Below are positions 56,456-64,000 of a stretch of DNA of 64,000 nucleotides, piece by piece. Origin of the DNA: Phellopilus nigrolimitatus (taxonomy: Eukaryota > Basidiomycota > Agaricomycetes > Hymenochaetales > Hymenochaetaceae); the NCBI GenBank assembly GCA_021029095.1, contig JAJOHG010000023.1:186001-250000 (forward strand). Direction: 5' to 3'. Within the stretch, counting starts at the first letter, position 1; each line of letters starts with the position of its first letter. The position numbers and the translations under genes were made by a program. Under the pieces are notes generated by a model. That model did not search any database. It was not told the origin of the DNA and saw nothing but the letters and a program-made list of their open reading frames with translations.

Positions 56456-59081
56456 TTATAGCTCGTCACCTTCTTTCACTGCCGCAGCCCCCTGAACCTG
56501 GATCGGTATTGGTGGCTCGATTTCAAGGTCACTGTCCAAGTCATTAGCAACAGCAATATCGGCCGAAGGCGCTGATATCTGACTCGTCCCTTCTGCGCCT
56601 TTGGTTCGACCACTGTCTGCGCCGTCGAATTGACTCGCCTTCGCTGCCTCGCCAGACTCGGAATGTCCGTCGTCCGACTGGTTTATAATCGATGGGGTTG
56701 GAGCAATCACACCAGAGCGCACTTTCTTCCCCGGAGGCGCACCAAGGCGAATCTCACGTTTCTGGTTCCCCAGCTATATAGATAAGAAACGAGATTCAGT
56801 CTAAGTAGGACGAAAAAGGGGAACAAAAAGATAGGCCCGACCTTACTCACCATGACTGTGTCTTTATTTTTAGCGCCTCCTTTGCCAAAGCTTGCCGGAT
56901 GAGCATATGCTTTAATAGTAGGATCAAAGCCTAGACGCTTGACCATCTCGGCGGAGAACGACTTTTTCTTCGGTTCAGACTGCTCGCTACGCGACACGTC
57001 TTCGTTCTCTTCGTCCTCCATGTCGGCGGGAAGTGACTTCCCTTTCCCTTTTTCTTTTCCTTTTCCTTGCCCCTTCCCCTTTAGTACAGCTTCTCTCGCC
57101 TTCTTCACCACAGCCAGTGCCTCCCTTGACCCTCCTCCCGACGTTCCCGAGCCACCCTTCCCAAGGAGCTCGGCAAGCTCACGGTCGCCCTCGCGTTCTG
57201 CAACGCGTCGTCTTGCTCTGGCCTGGCCTTCTCGCCCCATTGTCTCGCCCGCTACTCCAGGCGCCTGCGCACGTGAGGACGACGCGACATGCCCGCCGAT
57301 AACGTACGTCGCCTCCCCGTCGTGTCCGCGCAAGCCGGTCTCCGGCTTTAGTCCCCATTGCCGCGCCGGGTCATACGCAGCTCGCCGCTTATTTGCGGTT
57401 GTTGTCATACCGGAGGTCCTAGAAATCGTTGATTTTTTAGTCAGAACTAATTGTTTCGGTCATTGATGGTAGTTAAATAATATCTACCCGATTGAGAATT
57501 CAGCGCGCCCAGCCCGTGCACGCTGTACTGCGGCCTGGAGATGGTACTCGCATACATCATCGGCACCCTTGCCGCTTGCACTGGTCGGGTTTGATCGCCT
57601 ATCTACCCACGCTCCACACGGTTTTCCGTCTCGTCGACGGACCCCACACATGCCCAGATCCGATGCATATCCGATGATATTGATGGCAGAGGAGGATGGC
57701 GGAGTAAGTGCCAGAATGGATGAAGAAGCAGGATTTTTAGTATTCTGTAAACGTTTAACTTTCAATCCCGACAACGTCCAGTCAATAGACTTGTAGTTTC
57801 ATACCTGAAATGGTTTCAGAACTTTCGGATTAAGTAAAGCCACAACTGCTCCTTCTCTGAGTTTGGAGAAACATTCTTCGAACGCGCCTCCACTACCACC
57901 TCTCCATATTTTCTGCATTTTCTCTTTACCTCCGTCTTTCGAGACGAGCTTATCGAAATAGTCTGACTCGAAAAGCAGTAGAGACAGTTGCGCGTCGCCG
58001 CGCAGTGACGCACGCGGGGCGGCCGATGTAGAGGAACGCGAACGGTGTCCCAGATCGATCAGCTTTATGTGAACGTACTTCTTCCCTCCTTTTCGCGGAT
58101 TCTCTTCGTCCTCGTCATCCTCTTCCTTCTTGCGTTTCTTGAAGTTTTCTTTCCCACTTTCTTGTCTTTACCGTTCCCGTCATCCAATCCGTCTTCTTCA
58201 GAGCGTTTGCCATGCGCTGAGTTTCCCGGTCCGCTCGTGAACTTCACATCTCCACGTTCGGCGACGACCGCAATCGTGACCCAGTCTCCTTCGACGGGAA
58301 CCTCATACGCCTGCTTGTTTGGTTGCAAGCGGACGACAGAATAAAGTAGCGATGGCGGAAGGAAGTAGCGACCAAATAGATGATCCTGCAATGCAGAATG
58401 CGGTAATACGCGAGACCTATACATCATGGTTCAACTGTAGACCAGTAAAGCAGCGAATGATAGGAACATACTTGAGTCGGATCCCCGAGTTCGGCTCAAC
58501 CTTCTCGAAGTGAGGATCATCAGGGATGGGCTTGTGTTCCGCAGGTCCCATCTCTAGCTCCTCCACTATTGCCAACCTGTCATCCCGCACCGGGACATTC
58601 GCAGCGGCCCCCGTTATCGGAGGTAGCGGAACGGGCTTCTCCGCAAACCCCTCTGTTCGCGCAATCGGTTCGCGGTCTTCCTTCTTGCATGGGTTCAGAG
58701 ACTTCAGTTGAGATACAAGAGTGGACGGTGCAGGTTCGTGAGCTGCAGGAACGCGCTGTGGGTTTGCCTTTGACTTCGAGCCAGACTTCAAGGGTGGTAT
58801 TGGTTTAGCCAGTTGTTGCGCTCTCCGCGTGAAGTTCGTCGGTGATTGTGCCCGATCTCGTCGTGCGTCAACATTCTTTCCTGAACAAACATAAGATTGG
58901 ACACAGATTGACTGCGAGCGAACTTACGGGGCGAAGGTGTCGCAGGTGCTAGGATTGTGGCCTCGTTCGTTCTCCGTTTCTTCGCTGGCGGCGACTCGGG
59001 CTGTCCAGAAAGCTGCGCCTGAAGCGCAGCTATCTGACGTTTCAATTCTTCTTTACTGGCGGAGCTTGTCGATGAGCTCAT
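56456..59081 (-). CDS. MCM10: DNA replication factor MCM10
   Basis: Replication initiation and elongation factor that binds the CMG helicase, DNA and polymerase alpha. An N-terminal coiled coil (KEELKRQIAALQAQLSG) and a basic linker (PPAKKRR) are followed by HFEKVEPNSGIRLK, the lead-in to the OB-fold. The OB-fold contains GRYFLPPSLLYSVVRL and GDWVTIAVVAERGDVKF, an inserted Lys/Arg-rich loop, then YVHIKLIDLGHR, LLLFESDYFDKL and AVVALLNPKVLKPF. The CCCH zinc finger is CGVRRRDGKPCG...VCEYHLQAAVQRARAGR, with a 13-residue insertion between the second and third ligands that is longer than usual. The C-terminus has FDPTIKAYAH and an acidic tail. Length and motif order fit the family. It is followed 265 bp upstream on the window by the end of the transporter gene, also on the minus strand. 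Confidence 0.92.
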
Positions 59082-59346
59082 AGCGGCAGCAGCGAGACGA
59101 GTACCGAGCGAAACTTCGTGTCAGTAAGACACGCGATTGTTACGAAAGCGGATACGCGTTATTTATATATGTGTACGCGACAAACTCGATCAAGTGGCGC
59201 TTCTCCTCATGAGTGTGACAGGAACGTTGATGAAGACTGTTTTTTAAGAAATCTGATCTGAGAGCAGACTGCTTTCGGAACAGAACTTCGACACGTTGAC
59301 TTTATATTATATAAATTGAACTATTACGACAAAAACGCTATCTACT

Positions 59347-61689
59347 TCACTCTCCAGTAGTGCCAGCGATGACGCTTCCGTGCACACCCCAGGAAACCCC
59401 CAGACCAAACATGACCCAGCCAACGAAAATGATGCCAATTGACGCGGCCAGGAAAAGCCAGCGCAGACCCTCGTGACCAGGCACAGGCGACTTCAACATC
59501 TTCTCTTGTTCCTTTACATCCTTGTGAGCGAATGAGCGCTCCGGATCACCCTTTTGCACAAGACGCTCTACTTCCTTGTTGAGCTGGCTTGGCACAACTT
59601 GAGCCAGGCGTGCGGCAGGAAGAAGTGTGGACCTGGAAGCAATAAGAAGGGCTCCAGAGATGGCGACCGATACGAACGCGTAGGCGAGCCAAAGAGATAC
59701 GGCTTTATCGAGAGAGTCGTGCGCGGTCTCATCCTGCAGCTTTCCGGCAGCAGTTGTGATGATGACGATCGATGCTTGTACAACAGATTCTGCAAGTAAT
59801 ATCAGCATGCATCTCATTCAAAAAAGTAAGCGACCGACTTTTGATAGCGAAAGCCGTTGCAAACCATTGTGGGTCGGCGATAACGCTTCGTACGATTTCG
59901 ACTTGAGGGGCTGGCGTTACGCACTAGAAGTCTAGATTAGTGCCGGTGCTTGTATGTAATCTATTTGTTTATTACCTGAGAGATCGCGTAGAAAACATAG
60001 GCAGCCACTAACAAGGTTTTCATAAGTATTTTACATGGCCAGTCAAATTAACTCACCAAAGATAGGTACCGTGTGGGAAAACTTGAGGAGCAACATCGAA
60101 ATCAAGAAAGTCAATCCTGACACAAATACTAATGCACAGATTTCAGGTCAGCTAGTTCTCCAGCGGTTGTAATTAAGACAATGTACTCACAGAATGTCAC
60201 TCGTTGGCCATAGACATCGATAAAAATTCCCAAGAAGGGCGTCAAGCATGCTGGCAACAAAAGGTAGAAACTAGACACCCAACCCCCGATAACAGCACCT
60301 TTCTTTAGCCTCTGTTGAGCGAATTGTCTGTTTCGGTCGAAATTGAACATCTCAGCATCCCAGTGCAAGAGATATGATGCTGTACTTACGTCGATATCGA
60401 CACGAAGGACTGCACGCCGGCGTTCTCAAATATCGCAAAGAGAACGACCAACCTATGCTAGCGATTAGCATACAAGCACGTCACCAGAAGACTTAAATTC
60501 CACGCACCAGAAGGTAAGAGGAAGGTGTCTAATAGCTTTAATACTAAAAACACCCCTCCTTGTATGGTTCTTCAAGATCTGCCCGTCGGTTTGGTCGGTG
60601 ACGTCGTAGCGATTGCGAAGCCATCTGTCAAGAATCACCACCGAGATAGCGCACAAAAGCGAGAACAACGAGATAACCGCTGAGATCCAGAGTGCCCAAG
60701 CATACGTGCCGAGGTTGGTAGCAATGACATTTGCGGTGGACTGGCCAGTAAATTGAGCAAGATTGGCAACTCCCCTAAACCGCAAAAAAAAAAAAAAAAC
60801 TGAGTCGAAGAATACTCCTTGTTAACTCTATACCCACCATATGGCGCCTGTAAAAGTGCTCAGTTGCAGTATTGGAATGACACATTCAAGCTGTGCATAC
60901 CGATAGAGAACGCGAAACCCCCTCCACGCGCAAAGTATGTTGAGAAGATCCTGTGCTGCGCATTGTCGAGGGATCCGTCACCTATAGCCGCGATGACTTT
61001 GCCGAGAATAAGCAATGGATAGCTGTTCAGATTGTTCGTTGCTGCACCAGCCATCACTATGGCGCCGCTCATGTGGAAGGCAGCGAGAATGACAGAGAGA
61101 AGGGGTCCACCCCATTTGTCAATGCTGAAGCCAATACCGACGCAGAGGAACGTGTTGACCTAATACGATAATAATGTTAGTACCTAATGTCCTTTGCGAT
61201 GTACCCGATCTCGTACAAGGTTCGTCACAGCAACTAGTGTCGCGAATTTTGAGTTGTTGATCGCGGTCTCCTTGATGATTGTCGTCTTCAAAGCACTATT
61301 GATGAAGGATGAGTGCTGGCGCTGCCGCTTGATGTTTAATCACATACACGATGAGCCCCTGAAGGAAAGAAGAATTTGATTAGCAAACTTCGGAAGTTCG
61401 TGCTTCCATGATCAAAACATACATTTGACCAATGATTACCAACTGAAGTGCGAACGAGACATCAGACGGTTAAAGCCAAGGGAAAATACACGCGAGAGAA
61501 CCTACAGCTGCAGAGACAGGTGGAAACCAAAATCAAAATTCGCCAGCCGATGGGCAACCTCGGCTTGCGACCGCCAACACTAGAGAGGGACTGAATGTCC
61601 GAGCTCGAGACTTCCCCCAGTGCCTCTTTCTCATCGTTCGCCAAGGAAGGGGAGGGAAGCGTCTTCTCTGTTTTGGCTAGTGTGGCCAT
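59347..61689 (-). CDS. Major facilitator superfamily transporter, MFSD1-like
   Basis: Twelve-helix-type transporter in many short exons. The cytosolic N-terminus (MATLAKTEKTLPSPSLANDE) is followed by PRLPIGWRILILVSTCLCSC (first helix start), SKFATLVAVTNLVNTFLCVG, GFSIDKWGGPLLSVILAAFH (motif A region), AATNNLNSYPLLILGKVIAA and the conserved GDGSLDNAQHRIFSTYFARG, and later NVIATNLGTYAWALWISAV, GAVIGGWVSSFYLLLPACL, TPFLGIFIDVYGQRVTF and a last helix LFLAASIGIIFVGWVMFG. The arrangement resembles animal MFSD1, a lysosomal dipeptide transporter; the substrate here is unknown. The ATG at 61687-61689 is preferred because its context is good (ACCATGG). A Lys/Glu-rich cytosolic tail (KDVKEQEKMLKSP) precedes the final helix. 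Confidence 0.82.
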
Positions 61690-63600
61690 GGTTGCTAGTG
61701 GCACTCTAGAGAGATCCGGGAATCCGAGGCAGGGGGAGACCTCATTTTATATGACCGCCTTCATCTATTTCTGACTGTGCTCGTTCGTGAAGCCGTGAAG
61801 GTAAACACGTTCGGCAGAAAAGATCAACTTCTCTTGCCCCTGGCGCAAGACAGGCATCACACATCTGGGAAGACAGGGGGACAGGCGGGAAAAAGGCACT
61901 CAGCTCAGGTATGCCGATCGTTGTCCTCGAGCACCCAAGGACGAGTCTCATGGTAATCAGATACACATGTGCATCCGAGTCGGAAGGGAGCACCATCTTA
62001 TCAGATTCCGTGCACACCACTTACATGCACGCGACAACAAAGACCAGAAAGGCGATGTCCATCCCCACGAGGACATGTATTTGGACGTTTTCCTACGCAA
62101 TGGAGTTTGTGCGCTGCCAGTAGGCAGAACCTTCTCCTGCCGCGTGAGATTCGTTCCAAAGATCCGGAGACTAGACCTGAACAATGATCGGTTTTCCGCC
62201 GCAGCTTGTCGGTCGTTATCTGATATGAAATTAGCCTCTTAACAGATAAGACAACGTAGCGAAACAAGCCAGACGAAAGGGAATTATATGAACTCGGGTT
62301 GACTTGAATTATTCCGAATGGTGGAGGTTGACTCATTTCCATATTCGCTCAGGACCGCATCTTCTGTTCACGACAGTCGGTCACAAGTACATACGTTACC
62401 GTATTAGTTAGTCGGAAAGCGAAAGACGCGGACTTCCACATAAGCTCTTGTTACATATGCAAGTCCTATCTGTCGTTTCAGAATCAGATGCCTTGCGAAT
62501 CAGATGGATAAAAACACCCACGCACAGGGCCTGATATGCATTATAAAACACACAGGCTATCGTCACTAGATATTCGGTCGCAAAGAAGTTTGTAGCCCAA
62601 TACCTGTGAACGGTCCAACTTGTGCTTGGCGGAAGCTATCCCCTTGGGAATCGTAACTGTAATCCGACTTAAGCATTGGATGACGAAGCTCGAAAACAAA
62701 CTGGCGCTGCTCTTCTTTCAGGTTCATGAGTTTAGACGAGATTCTCCTGGGAGCGGCCGAAGCTGAATTGTGCCCTCAAAATCGAGTTTCTTGTGGAGTC
62801 CGAACTTTGTTTCCGGCATTCAATCGTTCCATGCAGCTTGATGGCAAATGAGTGCTCTCAGATCTAACAATGTAAGTGTGGCTGACTTGATAAAACCACA
62901 GTTCAGGCAGCCTGCATCTGAAGCTACATGCATACACAAAAGCAGATAATGCAAGATCCACAGTCAATGGCGTCAAGTCCTGGATCTGACAAGAAATTGG
63001 AGACCAGGCAAGATTGCATCAGCGTCTCTTCGGGTCTAGTAAGGGCCGCGATAACTCCCAGCGGAAGAGCTGCCCAGATAAAGCCTGAGCGACGGGATCA
63101 ACACCAAGCCGAACAACGCAGAAAGAGCAGTGAACTTATGCAGCTTCAAACAGACACCATGCCAGCTGTAGAAAATCTGTAATCTGGCGTGCTCTTCCTC
63201 TGTTGGTGTTGTAACTTGTTGAGCTTGCGATCGGTAAGCGCCGGCTAAGCCTTGCTGACGTACGTAAGCGTGGGAATAGACTTCTTTCGCAGCGGCAGCA
63301 GGCTAGCGCCCGACGAAACAAGATTATCCATGAGGATCATAAACCGGCCAGCGAACCTAACACCAGACGTACACTTATACTCAACGTTTGCATTACTTAC
63401 TATGTGGTTAATGACACTTTGTCCCTGTCGCTTTTGTTACTGTGGATGCCCAACTCGAAAGATCTTGACGAGCATAGGAATGGGCATCAGTCTTTACACA
63501 CATATGGCCAGTAAACTCGACGATGTCGCTCACTTCGGGGAACTTTGTCGGAAAAATCCTGTTTGACGTAATCGATATCCAGCTTTGTAATACCATTACA
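61690..63600. other. 1.9 kb without a supported gene
   Basis: Upstream region of the transporter gene and beyond. The open frames on both strands (for example 61967-62242 plus and 62001-62342 minus) overlap and lack motifs. Confidence 0.5.
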
Positions 63601-63660
63601 ATTCCTTTTTCGTAGATTGTAGTCCCATCTAAATTTGGTAAGATGTTACAAACACATTGT

Positions 63661-63740
63661 AATCGTGCTGGTTAATTATAACTCTATTGTAATTACGCCG
63701 GTTAATCATAGTTCTGTTGTAGTCATTATAATTCTATTGT
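63661..63740. repeat. 30-bp tandem repeat
   Basis: Two full copies and one partial copy of a unit reading AAT..GC.GGTTAAT.ATA..TCT.TTGT. AT-rich; related TATTGTAA words lie upstream from 63590. Confidence 0.8.
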
Positions 63741-63762
63741 AAAACTACTATGCTCTACAGCG

Positions 63763-63960
63763 AAGCTTGCTGCACAATGGACGTGCGATAGCACGTCCGC
63801 ATTCCTCACCCACATCAACGACGCTAAGAAGTGCAAGATCCTCATCGACCTCATCACCCGCCCATCGCCCTCGATGGCGAAAATGGTGCTGAGCCCGTTG
63901 TTCAGTTCCTCGACATGGCCGCGGAGCTCGACCAGACTGCCGAAAGCATATGTGGCCCTA
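63763..63960 (+). pseudogene. Possible coding fragment with a frame break
   Basis: One frame from about 63763 reads LAAQWTCDSTSAFLTHINDA, KKCKILIDLITR. The sequence then continues convincingly in a frame two bases on: PIALDGENGAEPVV, QFLDMAAELDQTAESICGP. One base appears to be missing at about 63862. The window ends before the gene could be followed. No family is recognised. It could be a decayed gene or an incorrectly read exon junction. Confidence 0.3.
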
Positions 63961-64000
63961 AGTGAGCTATTTTGTTCATGATGTGAGTGTTACCGCCCCG

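Overview
The window is nuclear DNA from a filamentous basidiomycete. The genes are dense, on both strands, and broken by many introns of about 45-70 bases. The products are fungal, and four predicted proteins look like the DUF6699 proteins expanded in Agaricomycetes. A polypore-like agaricomycete is my best guess; that rank is inference.

Layout. 1-664 is the 3' end of a STE20-like kinase gene, which converges on a complete UTP10 gene (minus, 768-8396). A DUF1365 gene with disturbed reading frames follows (plus, 8686-10565), then an F-box gene (minus), a DUF6699-like gene (minus) and a doubtful membrane-protein gene. From 15070 to 23253 lie five housekeeping genes: complex I subunit NDUFA6 and PP28/PDAP1 (divergent), a PPR protein and SR protein srp1 (divergent), and eIF2-gamma, convergent with srp1. 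From 23254 to about 26380 the DNA is AT-rich and repetitive: two tandem modules of about 0.8 kb, each with a Tc1/mariner-type MITE and each ending in a perfect hairpin. A chymotrypsin-fold protease gene, an FAD monooxygenase gene and an unrecognised gene whose spliced product ends in a CaaX box follow. A 3.3-kb stretch without a recognisable gene leads to another DUF6699-like gene and an Ish1/Msc1-type stress protein.

41173-43501 is a compact LTR element: two LTRs of 202 bp that look identical by eye, a 5-bp target duplication CACGC, a polypurine tract, and no reverse transcriptase. A 433-bp MITE lies directly beyond it. Then come a class 3 aldehyde dehydrogenase, two single-exon DUF6699 genes in the same orientation each with a TATA box, a RING-CH membrane ubiquitin ligase, an unrecognised acidic protein, MCM10 and an MFSD1-like transporter. 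The last 2.3 kb is mostly gene-poor, with a 30-bp tandem repeat near its end.

The housekeeping genes cover ribosome biogenesis (UTP10), translation initiation (eIF2-gamma), splicing (srp1), DNA replication (MCM10) and mitochondria (NDUFA6, PPR). They look like an ordinary syntenic core, not one pathway. The unusual material is in the repeats and the lineage-restricted genes. Exon boundaries were set by eye from splice signals, reading phase and family knowledge; no transcripts were available.
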